DNA of 64,000 nt from Pristionchus mayeri (Eukaryota; Nematoda; Chromadorea; Rhabditida; Neodiplogasteridae), in the NCBI GenBank assembly GCA_036245805.1, contig BTRK01000004.1, forward strand, positions 40,946,907-41,010,906. Reading direction: 5' to 3'. Below, in pieces: positions 46,101-57,595 of this stretch. Both the position numbers and the translations under genes were made by a program. A model generated the notes under the pieces. The model searched no databases and was not told the origin of the DNA. It saw only the letters and a list, made by a program, of their open reading frames with translations. Numbering within the stretch: the first letter of the stretch is position 1; each line of letters begins with the position of its first letter.

Positions 46101-48948
46101 AGTCCACAGACAAAATCGAAAAGCGCACATAGCACTTTAATTTTCTATGAAACATGAATGAATCGACCACTTTCGTGCTCCCAAATAGGTTAGAATAATT
46201 TGTGTTTCACAAACAGTATGAAGTGGAAACGGTTTTAGAGACCCAATTGTTCTAGGTTTCATAATTGGTTCATATTAAAATTCGATACAGTAGGCTAAAA
46301 TTCCGTGCAAGAGCAAATTCGCTGCCTTTTGAACCTGAAAAAGAGCGCGAAATGAGCTTTTGCTTTTGCACGGGGCTTAATACTGTGAATCTTTTCACTA
46401 TATTCTGACACATTTTTGACGATGTGCCCTTGTGGTTTGCGATATATAATAATAAATAAACAAGGTTGCTAACCCGATCCCGGTGGGGAGAGGACGCAGA
46501 AAACGCGCGGTCCGGACGCATCCGCGTACAGGCAGACAGCTCGGGTCTGAGATGCATTCAGACGAATTCCTCCGACTGAAGGCTTGACAGCAACTTTGCC
46601 ACTCTCTGCCTTTGCCTTGTTAGATCGACCGTAGATACAGTCTAAGATAGGTCGACACGCGTGCAGACTCTCCAGCTCATCATCATCATCAGAAATAGTC
46701 CTGAGAATGATCGATTCGTCGATTCTCATCTCTCCCGCTTCCTTCTTGTCCACTCCGCGCGAGGCGATTTCCCTGTAGCGACATCCCAGCCGGAACAACT
46801 CGACCATCAGCTTCAGATCGCCTTTCTGCCCATACGAGGTGAAGTCGGCCAGTCGATCCGTGATCTAATCCGCTTCGGTCGCGGGTAGACCGCGGACGCG
46901 CGAGACGATGCGTACGGAGCGTTGCGAGGATGTGCGGACGTCGTAGATGAGCTTGAGGTATCCCTCAGAGCAAATGGGAGGCTCGACAGTGTACAGATGA
47001 GCAGTGGCCATTTCCGTCGTTGTGACTCGTACGAAAGTGTGGTCTCTTCTCGAGTCGTTCTTGGAAAAGAGAGTCGGACGAATGACCAACTCCTGATTGG
47101 AGATCTCACTGACTGCTAGATCGCAGCCTCGGCCCTGCAATTGCCGAGAGATTTTATAAATATATGGTACTATATACAAAATTTGGGTTAAAATTATGGG
47201 AATGGGGAGTGTAGTCAATTATGTGGCTTGCGACATTCACTACATTCAATTTGAAATAACGAAGTACCATTTATCTACAACAAAACGTTGATAACTTGTT
47301 CCAAGTGTATTTACAAATTGATTGTAATGAATCACTCACACCATGCCATTTACTACGCTTCCTATTCTCACAGTAAGTTCTGCTATGTACGGAAATATTT
47401 TTTTAAATTATCATCTGGCAATGGATTGAGAGTAGTCTTATGAAAAAAGGTAACAATTAGGGAGATAATGAGATGTCAAGGCTGGTAAAACTTTTGAATA
47501 AGATTGCCCCCTACGGAATGAAAACAACGTGATACTCACATTTCTCTCCTTCATTATGTACGCCAGTCCACATTTGTCAGTAACTCGTCCAAATCCAGTC
47601 ATCTTCTCGATTCCCTTCGCCTCCCACACCACAGGATACGTGTACTTGCTCAGTTTGACGGCGAACGAGGGATTGGAGAGAAGATCAACATTATGGACTC
47701 GGAAGTAATCGCCCTCGATAGTGCCAGAAGGAACGGCAGCTAAGGGAACTCCGAGGAATCGGAGATCCGAACGGTCTGAGGAAATGTGTGTAGTATATCA
47801 CGTGTATTACGAGTCAGTGGAGGTGTGCGGGAACATTTTCTAAAAAGTTGTGCCAGATTCGACTCGTATTATAGTGTTAGAATACACTAGACGTAAGATT
47901 TCGATAAATATGGTCCTTTGGTCCCAGAGCCGCCTTTTAGGAATTTTCCGGTTTTGCATCCGGCTATGATGTATTTCAGCTCCCAGATGAGCTAGAAAGA
48001 TGGCACAGGGCTCAAAATGTGTGGAAAATTATTTCCAAAAACTTTCTTGTTTAGTGCAAGTCGTTTAGACAAAAAATAAAAATCATCCGTATGAAAGACC
48101 TGTTTTGCCAATAAAAAATAAATATTATCTCTATCAAGCGGTATCGTGCTACAGAATTTTAATGCAAATTATGAAAGAAGAAGTGTATATGTGTGATATA
48201 AAAATATAAAAACTGAATTCGAAGTGGCTTCAATTTGGCAATTTTTACTCAAACATGCAACTATGAAGAAAAAGTCGAAAAAATGACTTTTTCGAAAGTG
48301 TGATTTTTCCTCACGTAACGTTCAAATATTGTTGTTGGTGAAAAGTATGAGTAGAAAATCGTGTTTTGGAGCAGGGTTGTGCTCGCATTTTTTGATTACA
48401 AATTTATATTCAAAATTTTGCACAATTTTGATATATCTTGGCACGTCGCGCTCATCCTCGAATAACCCTGCTCCAAAACACGATTTCCTACTCGTACTTT
48501 TCTTCCGCCATAACCGAGTCCAGCTGGAATTATCGCGATTAGTAAATTATACTAGCCTAATAAAGTAGATTTGATTGCATGTACAATCTGTTTCAGGTCA
48601 CTCATAACCATGGGAATAATATGAACTCACTGTTAGTTAAGGGAGGTTCAAGCACTTTCCTCCGATAGTACGGAGGCGCGGCATGGATCTGGGGAGGGAT
48701 AGTGGTCTTAGCCGCAGGATCGACTCTCTTCTGGAAGAGATCCCGATACGGGTGCTCGACAGGACTGCCGATCGCACTGAAACAAATATAGTGATTAAAT
48801 TGTGTGCGAGTTTTGAAACGGTAACTACAAAAATATTAGAAAACATTGCAAAAAACATTTCAGTATATTCTTACCTGTTAATCCAATGCTTAGAATTTTT
48901 GGCATCGAATGGAACGATATTCAGGCCGTTCAAGAAATCCACCGGCAT
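43167..48948 (-). CDS. UPF1-like superfamily 1 helicase, two in-frame stops
   Basis: Fourteen exons: 48948-48875, 48776-48631, 47775-47540, 47134-46474, 45827-45742, 45376-45194, 44991-44857, 44748-44596, 44508-44290, 44216-44071, 43876-43802, 43746-43692, 43539-43457, 43305-43167. All phases agree and the total is 2391 nt (796 codons before the stop). Motif I PPGSGKTT is split between exons 4 and 5. Motif II is IIDEAS (exon 8), motif III VLIGDNRQLPP (exon 9), motif IV region MIICLYKEQ (exon 11), motif V TVDSAQGKEKSIVIL (exons 12-13) and motif VI NVAVSRQ (exon 14). This is the UPF1/DNA2-NAM7 branch, which unwinds RNA or DNA with ATP. The N-terminal half has no named domain. TAG codons interrupt exon 4 (46867-46865) and exon 10 (44129-44127), although the frame is open on both sides. 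It may be a young pseudogene or hold assembly errors. Confidence 0.75.
43916..44042. repeat. Small foldback in a helicase intron
   Basis: AAATTATTTGAATTTGCGCGC at the left end is mirrored by GCGCGCAAATTCAAATAATTT at the right end, in the intron between helicase exons 10 and 11. Confidence 0.7.
47790..48300 (+). repeat. Repeat family R1 copy in helicase intron 2
   Basis: Blocks AGTCAGTGGAGGTGTGCGGG, GGTCCCAGAGCC, GGAATTTTCCGGTTTTGCA and CTCAAAATGTGTGG match 22725-23200 and parts of 12380-12830. This places the same element in an intron of a gene on the opposite strand. Confidence 0.65.
48335..48500. repeat. Small foldback in helicase intron 2
   Basis: GAGTAGAAAATCGTGTTTTGG plus AGCAGGGTT at the left is mirrored by AACCCTGCTCC and AAAACACGATTTCCTACTC at the right, with AT-rich loop sequence between. 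Confidence 0.75.
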
Positions 48949-49288
48949 CTAAAAATGGGTCTAGTAATTTGTTCAGGGAACGAACTAAGCTCTTTATAAA
49001 ATACTTGAAAAAGGATTATTGAAAAATCACATAGTTACTTGGAAAGCAACTCTCTCAGATAATTCATGGAAACTTAACCACGGAACTCAACAAAAAATTT
49101 TCAATTTCATTAGAAATGATTTATCAAAATGAGTCTTAACGATGTTATTGGGTGCACTTAAATGGTGAACAAATGATTGAAAAAGAATAATGAAGAAACA
49201 CGAAATCCAAAATCTAAACGATCAGAAAATAAGGTGTAATTAATTCGAACAACAACACGTCGTTGAATTAACGAAGCATGCCTAAATT

Positions 49289-52200
49289 CTACTTTGGATA
49301 AATGTCCATTCTCTTCCAGTTAAACATGCGGATCCCATTATTCTTCGTCTCTTGATCCTTCCAATGCGACATATTGAACATTCCTTCCTCACAGTCGAAC
49401 ATCTCGTAATCGCATATAAAAATGCGCATTTCGAGTAGTCCCTCAAAGATGGAAACGCCGTAGCGCTTTCCCGCCATTTCATGCCCGTACACCTGGAAGT
49501 AGAAAGGAAAGGGATAAATACATTTGATTTTTTCTGACTCTGGCCAGAATTTTTTATATAGGTAAACAAATATGAATAAAAAATACATTGAAAAATATAT
49601 TTCACTAACTGAACTGGGCTTGATTAAAAATTTCCGTTCTTTAATATGATACAAACCTCGAGATCGTTTCTGTTCGAGTAGAAGATTCCATCTCTGAAGG
49701 CGATTCCGACAAGGGCGAGCAATGAGATGCATGTATCCTTCTTGAAAAGGAAGCAACAGAGAGAATCGAGTTTGAAGGCACCAAAAATCATCTTCTGTAA
49801 AATATAAATTTATTACAAACGTTCGCATTCTAAAATAAGTCATTTTCTACAATTGAAGACACAGAGGAAGTCCCGTAATGACTCCCTCTGGCTTATAAGA
49901 AATATTCCAATCATTGAAAAGTCATGCATTCATTGTTATAAATAGAAATATACATTTTATTTAAATAACCTGGCGCAATTCATATAATGCCCCTGCAGTT
50001 ATATTCGCAGTCTCCGTCAGTTCGACAACATTGCATGAGTTGGCAATACCGAGAAGGAACGAGTCCACCAAGATTTCATTCTGCATGTCGTCATTCTGAA
50101 AAAAGGGCACAATTTCGTAGCTAATTCAGGATAGAATAGAGAATAGATATGAACACAAGAGCCGACATGCCAATCCAAATACCAATTTGAAAAACTGTTA
50201 ACTATATTCAGAAAATATATTTTGAAATACCCCGAATTGGAGGAAAAGACTGCCGATGTCAAATTCCTTGATCAGATTGTACACTTCTCGATGGAAATCG
50301 CCCGAACCAGTCAACTAAAAAGGGCAAAGCAGAATAATTTGGACAAATGATATATTAAACTAACTCGAATGTGGAACTTCTTGATCGATGCATTTCGAGC
50401 GATTCGCTTAATGCACTCAGATGAATATGATTGTTCCTCGAAGAAAATGATTTGTCTGGAAATAAAGGCATATATTTTTAACATACAAAAACAGCTCACG
50501 TCTCGGACCCAAACGTCGACTCGAAAGTGTCATCCATCGATTGCTGCAATTACTTAATTATTGAAACCAATAATAGCAATGCCAAATTCGACCTAGAAAA
50601 AGCTGTGTTTAAGTTTTCATTGTTTTAAGGATCGACTAGCCACTTGGAGTTACTCATTTAATTATATATGAGGTCGTGCGCGATATATTCAATAAGCATT
50701 CCGCACAGCTCAAAAAATGAAATCGCTGCAAACTTGATCCTAGGGGCAGTTTTCGATTCTAAACAACATTGCGTCGTCAGCTTTTCGAAATTCGGCCTCT
50801 GGGTTCCGGTATGGCACCGGGTATGTTGGTACCAAAATTGGATTTTTTTCTGAGAGAAAGAAACAAAATAAAGCTAGAACAGCAAAAGTTGGACCCTAAG
50901 GGTAATCTTTAGAGGCGAATTCACCTATCTAATTAATTTTGGATGAAACTCAAAAGTACGGGTGAAAAATCGAATTTTTGAACCGAACGAGTGGGGGGAT
51001 CGAGACATACCTCATTCTAATCGCCATGAAAAGCTGATAATTTTATGTGTTGGACGTTTTCCAATACAAGCCGGGGAAAAGACGTTGCACTCGATTTTAG
51101 GGTCAAAAATACATAAAAACATTGCAAATACGAATATTTTCAAGTAAACATATAAGAATAGCCTACGATCACGTACTGTATGCGATTACACATTATTTCC
51201 ACAAGAAAAACTTCCATCCGATTACCTCGGGTTCGAGTCCCCTCCGTGACGTCATATTTTGCCAAATTTTTTTTTGTTTGTTTATGATATTTTTTTGCTT
51301 CAATTTTCATTGCTTGGCTATTTATTACCAAATATACCGTATTTGTGCTATATTAAACATATTGTATGGGTTTTTACGTATTTTTGACCCTAAAATCGAG
51401 TGCAACGTCTTTTCCCCCGCTTGTATTTTAAAACGTCCAACACATAAAATTATCAGCTTTTCATGGCGATTCGAATGAGGTATGTCTCGATCCTCCTCCC
51501 ACTCGTTAGGTTCAAAAATTCGATTTTTCACCCTACTTTTGAGTTTCATCCAAAATGAATTAGATAGGTGAATTCGCCTCGATAAAATACCCTTAGGGTT
51601 CAACTTTTGTTGTTCTAGCTTTATTTTGAAGCTTTCTCTCAGAAAAAATCCAATTTTGGTACCAACAGACCCGGTGCCATACCGGAGCCCAGAGGCCGAA
51701 TTTCGAAAAACTGACGACGCTATGTTTTTTTCAGAATCGAAAACTGCTCCTAGGATCAAGTTTGCAGCGATTTCATTTTTTGAGCTGTGCCAAGCTCCAC
51801 GAGTTGTTGAATCTACCGCGAACGGTCTCATATACTGACCTCTTTGATATGCAGTTCACCAAGTTCATATTTCGATTCCAATTCGATTTCATCCAATCTC
51901 TTGTTGACTCTAGCTCTCAATCGATCTTTTATGGGAAGGATCGAGAAGATGTTGGAGATGAGTTCATCCGGCAGATCCAAAATTGGGAACTGAAGTCAAA
52001 ATAAGTAAGTAGATTAACTGCAATAGGCCTTGGAGAACTATCGATTGCTCATTCGATTCGGATAAAAAATGCTAATTACATGTAATAATATTATGTAAAG
52101 ATATACTGTCACAAAATTATAATAATACTTCCTAAATGAGCACAGTTAGTGATCACTTACCGCTCCTTCAATCTCCAAGAATTTGATCAGCTCTTTGTTC

Positions 52201-52590
52201 TTATCCTTCAGTCTCATAATCCTCACCCTCTCCTGTAGGTATCTCTTCTTTTCCCAGATGTTCTCGCGATTAACTGAAAAGTGAGTGACATTGTTTAATT
52301 TTTCACCTTATTAGATACAGTAATTTGCACCAATCTATGGCTCAATTTTTGATATATTTAAACGAATTTGCTATGTCAAAATAAAAAACATTACGCAAAG
52401 TGATTTTCTCGACTGCTAAAAGAGCACGAGAAATGAAGAGATCCAGTCTTCTGCAGTTTTTAGTATAATGGAACTTACCCCATGCAAAATGACGTGCTTG
52501 ATTCGTTCCTTTCTGACATTTCTTCACAGCCTCCAGTCTCTTCAGAAATTCACTCTTAATGGTCCTTCTTCGTGCCAGATACAAGTTCAT
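49289..52590 (-). CDS. F-box protein, array gene D
   Basis: Nine exons: 52590-52479, 52273-52161, 51989-51840, 50543-50500, 50455-50365, 50314-50231, 50095-49970, 49794-49657, 49492-49289. They total 1062 nt (353 residues), all open. The F-box at about residues 76-125 reads LPDELISNIFSILPIKDRLR. Other signatures are EEQSYSSECIKRIARN, LTGSGDFHREVYNLIKEF, ILVDSFLLGIANSCNVVEL and ISLLALVGIAFRDGIFYSN. Intron 3 is swollen to about 1.3 kb by a foldback whose end lies only a few bases from the exon 3 donor (GTCAGT). Unlike the paralogues, the bases before the ATG are TTTCCG rather than TTTCAG, so the usual acceptor is missing. It is 341 bp downstream of the helicase start codon region on the same strand. 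Confidence 0.8.
50664..51836. repeat. Large foldback in intron 3 of gene D, B box at the centre
   Basis: Arms of about 540 bp: AAATCGCTGCAAACTTGATC with TAGG(G/A)(G/T)CA on the left is mirrored near 51735-51780, and GTGCAACGTCTTTTCCCC with ACAAGCCGGGG is mirrored about the centre. The unique core (about 51160-51290) contains GGGTTCGAGTCCCC, a strong pol III B box, but no A box or tRNA fold that I can see. Small differences (GTGGGGGG against GTGGGAGG) show the arms have begun to diverge. Confidence 0.8.
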
Positions 52591-52882
52591 CGGAAATTAC
52601 TATAATTTAGGAAGACATTACGTCTCAATTAGATATACCGTGGATATATACCACTAAATTTAATTTATTTCTATTCCCTTCAAGCGGTTTATTCGATAAA
52701 TATAAAGGGGAAAATCGTTGATAGAATATAAAAGAACAATTAAGGTGAACATGAAACGAATAAATGAAGCAACCGTCAATTCGAAAGATCGGAAAACGAA
52801 ACAATCAGAACAAGATAGGTGCGTCAATATCAAAAAAACAGGAAGGTAATGCACGGCAGAAACTTTGGTTATTTCAATGAAT

Positions 52883-55800
52883 CTACTCTGGTATGGTCTC
52901 CATTCTCACGGCAAAATGCTGATTGCGCATCCATTCATCTTTCTTCTCTTGATTCTGCATACGAGTCATGCAGAAAATTCCTTCGTCAATGTCGTATATT
53001 TCCTCCCCGATCGAGAAAAAGCGCATTTCGAGCAGTTCGTGGACAACAGAGACACCTTGGCGAATTCCCTCGATTATGTGCTCGTATACCTGTAAATAGA
53101 GAGAACAGGTAATGCAGGAATTTCTCTGTTTTTTAACCAGTACGAATTGAGTGTGAAACATGAGATTACCAAAAATTATGGCAAAATTGACAAGTTCCCT
53201 ATTTTAATTCAATACTAACCTTGATATCATTTCTGGCCGAGACGACATTTCCATCTCTGAGTGTGATTCCGATAAGAGCGAGGAGTGAAATGAATGTATT
53301 CTTCTTAATACTCTCGCAGAAGAGAACTTCGAGTTTAACGGCACCGACAATCATTCCCTACAAGTTAAAATAATCAAAAAAGTGCTTTTGAAAATCTAAT
53401 TTATTTCTTTAAATTAGTATCATAAACACTTTTTTATTCATGCTTTCAATTTCTGTTTTATCAGGATTCGACGATATTTAATTATTTCCACGTGATTTAT
53501 TATTACCCACAAATAGAAACATTAGCTTCAAATTCCGCTATAAATTACCTGGTAGAGTTGATAGAATCCGTCTGAGCTGATATTCGCCACCCGCGGTAAT
53601 TCGGCAATCTTGCATGAATTAGTAATACCGAGAAGGAATGAGTCCACCAAAATTTCGTTCTGCATCTCCTTATTCTGGATAAGAAACACTTTCTTAGCTT
53701 GACGATTTTCAAATTAGAAATGGCGCTCAAAGCATTCTATTGCAAATCGAAATACCCCGAAACGGATAAACAGATTTCCGATGTCGAATTCCTTGATCAG
53801 GTTGTACACTTCGCGATGGAAATCAGACGATCCAGTCAACTTAAAAGGAAACTTAGCAGACAAGAAATGGGCATATTTAACTAACTCGGATTTGCAATTC
53901 CTTGATCGATGCATTTCGAGCAATTCTTCTAATGCACTCAGAGGAATATGATTGCTCCTCGAAGAAAGTGATGTGCCTGGAAATAAAAGTGTACGGTAAA
54001 TAAACAAAAGGCACTTCTTCGACATTTCGCTAACCCTCCTCCTAACATTTCTCATTCCTCTCCATCGCTGAGGGATTAGGTGGAAAATCAGGGAGAGAGT
54101 CCCATAAATGAGTGGAAGGGGATGGGCCAAATATCGAAAAAGCACCAAACAAAATAAATCTTACGTCTGATCCTCATACATCGACGACTCGAAAGTGTCG
54201 TTCATCGATTGCTTCAATTAGATAATTAGGAAATTAGTTAATTACAGAAGAATTCAAAATTCAGTAACTCGCTCATTTAACCGAATATGACAAAGATATA
54301 TAAGCGAAAAGGAGAAGCACTTTCCTCATTTCTCGATACTAGCCCAGTGTCAAAAAATGGCATAACTCTATGGAGTTTGGAATAGCGCAAAAGTAGAAAA
54401 CGTGCCCATGTTTCAGTAGTTTTGAAAATTTTTGAAAAATGTACCCATGTTTTAGTATTAGGTTGGTTCAAAAGTTTCTGACTATTTTCATGTTCGGGCA
54501 TTTTGACCTACCCCATCCATCTCATTCAGCCAATCAATTAATGTTATTCATAGTTGATGAAGGCTTGGGAATACTTTTATGCGATACAATATGGGGCCAA
54601 TTCGATCAGCAAGAATGACACTATTCACAGTCAAACTCTAAATTGTTCTTGATTTTCAATAGTATTCATTTGATTGTAACTCCAAGGACAAATGAGATTG
54701 AGACAAACGTGAAGGATTATTGAGAGGACTATTACACAGGCATATAATTTGACTCTTCAGAAATTCTGGTCCCCTGAATTCCCGCTTAACATTTTGGCCA
54801 AATCAGTAAACTACGCTAATTGGAGGGTGCTTGTTTTATGTTTTCTGGAACTGTACTCGTATAAATCGACCTTGAGAGCTCAATAATGGTTCATTATTTT
54901 CTACCTTCCTATCTTTGAACAGAGTTACATTTAGGAGTAGATTCATCAATCAATAAGTAATTAGGATATTTCGGGGCCGCGATTTAAAAATTTAAACATC
55001 GAAATCAGCACTTTTTGTTGTTTCTATTTTCTCACTCGCAATGAAGACCCGGTTTTTCGTTTAACCGAACAAGCAACTCTTGCCCTACTACATATATGTT
55101 GGGCAAACTAAGGAGTTCTCAAATATCTGAGAAGTTGAGCTCAACCAAAAACACCGAAAAACTCCATATTCGGCAGTTTTGATATGAAAATAATGTTCTC
55201 ACGTTCAATAACCGATATATCCAATGTTAAGAGACCCGCTCGGTAAGATTCGACCACCCCGCGGTCACGTTCCTCTAGCAACAGGATCCACAGGCTCTTT
55301 CCTATGGCGGATGGAGTGCCTTGGGCCAGCATTATGAAATTCACCTCTTATTATATGGCACGGCCAATGAGCAAGTTCAAATTATTAATATAGGTGAAAA
55401 TGGACAAAAAATCATATTTTCTGAGCTTTTTGAATTTGACATAAAAATCAATTTGCACTTTATTTATGGTGCCCTGAGTATCAAAAAAATAAAATCTGAG
55501 CCAATTTCACTCGATTCTGAATACGCGTTTTCGGTCCAATTTTTCACTTTTTTGAGTTTATACGACTTCTAAAGTGTCAAAGCCCTTAGGTTTTATGTAC
55601 GCGTGATTGCTCGATGGTACCTGAGTGTATCCCACAAGATGTTATGACCAAAATACTTATATTTCGGAAAACGGCATGATCGATCCGACGCTATATTTTA
55701 ATACTAGTCGATCTGAATTGCATATTTTCGGTATAATTCGTGGGCTTTGGGTTGAAATTCGTGATATTGGAATGCCCAATTTTAGGAAGTTTCGATGTTG

Positions 55801-57595
55801 CGAAAGTCGATTTCCCAATATGGGTATCAAATGCATTGTTTTCTGATCCCACCCAATCCCACAAGTTGCAGAAAAGTGAAATCAGGTTGAACATTGCATG
55901 AAATCACCTCCGAAAACTACCAAGTTCCAGTCGCCTTCAATGATGAAGCGCTTTCAGGGCCGGAATACGTAAATTTCGGAAAAAGTCATGATCTATCCAA
56001 TGTTCTTTTCTAATAATAGTCGATATGTACTGCTAGTTTTCGTCATGAGCGGTGGGCTTTGGGTTGAAATTTGAGGTTTATCGAGCGACGAACATAGTAC
56101 CAATAGTACCAATGAAAAACCATTTTTCTAAAATTCGCCAAACTTCAAAATTTTCAGTACCTTTTATCTTTGCTATAATTGATTAGTCGCAAACTGACAG
56201 TGTCTGGTCGATATTCAATATGCTTCGCTGATATGGTCATGTTTCATATGACAGGGATGGTAACACGACAAGTTTAGAAAAAATGCAAAAAAAGCGGAAT
56301 CGAGCCGGGTCATAACATCTTGTGGGATACACTCAGGTACCATCGAGCAATCACGCGTACATAAAACCTAAGGGCTTTGACACTTTAGAAGCCGTATAAA
56401 CTCAAAAAAGTGAAAAATTGGACCGAAAAAGTGTATTCAGAATCGAGTGGCATTGGCTCAGATTTTATTTTTTTGATACTCAGGGCACCATAAATAAAGT
56501 GCAAATTGATTTTTGTGCCAAATTCGAAAAGCTCAGAAAATATGATTTTTTGTCCATTTTCACCTATATTAATAATTTGAACTTGCTCATTGGCCGTGCC
56601 ATATAATAAGAGGTGAATTTCATAATGCTGGCCCAAGGCACTCCATCCGCCATAGGAAAGAGCCTGTGGATCCTGTTGCTAGAGGAACGTGACCGCGGGG
56701 TGGTCGAAATGGTCGAGTCTTACGGAGCGGGTCTCTTAATGTTTTCCGGTACTCCACCACTACTGACGTCATTAAAACTATAAAGGAATTGCAGGCAATC
56801 GAAATAGGCTAGGAGAAATTATGAAAAATAAATAGTCAGAAATTTTTTAACCAACCTAATAGTTTTGATAAATAAATTTTGTGATCTATTCCTTCGACCA
56901 CTGTACTTACCTCTGTGATTCGCAATTCCTCAACTTCATACTTGGATTCTGCTTCGATCTCATTCAATTTCTTGTTCACTCTGACTCTCAGACGATCCTT
57001 CATGTGAAGAACGGAGAAGATGTTGGAGATAAGCTCTCGAGGAAGGGCCATGAGTGGGAACTGAAAAATAGTAATAATTAGAGTTGTCAATTTGAGACAA
57101 GCTAGCGAGAACACGCTATCCTTTTCTCGATTGCAAAATAAGACGAAGGGAGACGTAGCGCTCTCGGTACTTTTACAAGTAGAAAATCCAAGTAATAATT
57201 GCTAGATAACAACGACATATGTTATAGAGGTACAACACTGCGTTCTTAAATTACACAACGCTGATCCTCCGCGCAGCTTTCTTAAATTGAACAAAAAACA
57301 CTGACCGGTCCTTGTTTCTGGAAGAATTCGATCAATTCTAGGTTTGCCTTATGTCCTTTCCTTTCCCATCTCGTTCGCACCTTCTCTAGAATAACTGAAA
57401 TGAGAGCATTGAATTAAGATTACCAAAGAGGGAATAAGAGCGTATAAAGGAAATCGAATGCTAGTTGAGATAAACACCAGTGGGATATTCAACAGTATCC
57501 TTACTTGAATCCTTTGTTAGCCTTCGATATTTCTTCAATATCCTTAGTCTCACTCCTTTATTCTTCATGCTGGTCTTTCTTCGAACCACATTCAT
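52883..57595 (-). CDS. F-box protein, array gene E
   Basis: Nine exons: 57595-57505, 57394-57306, 57060-56911, 54211-54165, 53976-53886, 53839-53756, 53674-53549, 53357-53220, 53089-52883. They total 1023 nt (340 residues), all open. Exon 1 is the most diverged (MNVVRRKTSMKNKG), preceded by a TATTCAG acceptor. The F-box at about residues 61-110 reads LPRELISNIFSVLHMKDRLR. Later signatures are EEQSYSSECIRRIARN, LTGSSDFHREVYNLIKEF, ILVDSFLLGITNSCKIAEL and ISLLALIGITLRDGNVVSA. Intron 3 is about 2.7 kb because it holds a mariner-like element with a nested foldback. Its exon 8 is the closest intact match to the plus-strand pseudogene at 9891-10027. Confidence 0.8.
54458..56866. mobile_element. Mariner-type element disrupted by a nested foldback
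   Basis: The left end TTAGGTTGGTTCAAAAGTTT (then CTGACTATT) and right end AATAGTCAGAAATTTTTTAAC (then CAACCTAATA) form a terminal inverted repeat of about 28 bp flanked by TA, as in Tc1/mariner elements. Residual internal sequence lies at 54490-55140 and 56750-56840. No intact transposase frame was found. The foldback at 55210-56745 sits inside. The whole unit occupies intron 3 of gene E. Confidence 0.7.
55210..56745. repeat. Foldback nested in the mariner-type element
   Basis: Arms of about 435 bp (55210-55650 and 56300-56745) are near-identical reverse complements: AATGTTAAGAGACCCGCTC against GAGCGGGTCTCTTAACATT-like, CAACAGGATCCACAGGCTCT and GGTACCTGAGTGTATCCCAC. Both arms give the same 83-codon frame with about five differences, a by-product of symmetry. 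A solo arm occurs at 11045-11410. Confidence 0.8.

Noticed and set aside
49289..49843. A 184-codon minus-strand open frame
   Set aside because: Exons 8 and 9 of gene D read through the intron, in the wrong frame for exon 8. The paralogues show the spliced structure.
55321..56636. Identical 83-codon frames in the 55-57 kb foldback
   Set aside because: Another product of inverted symmetry. Non-silent differences between the arms are as common as silent ones, and the solo copy at 11 kb lacks the frame.
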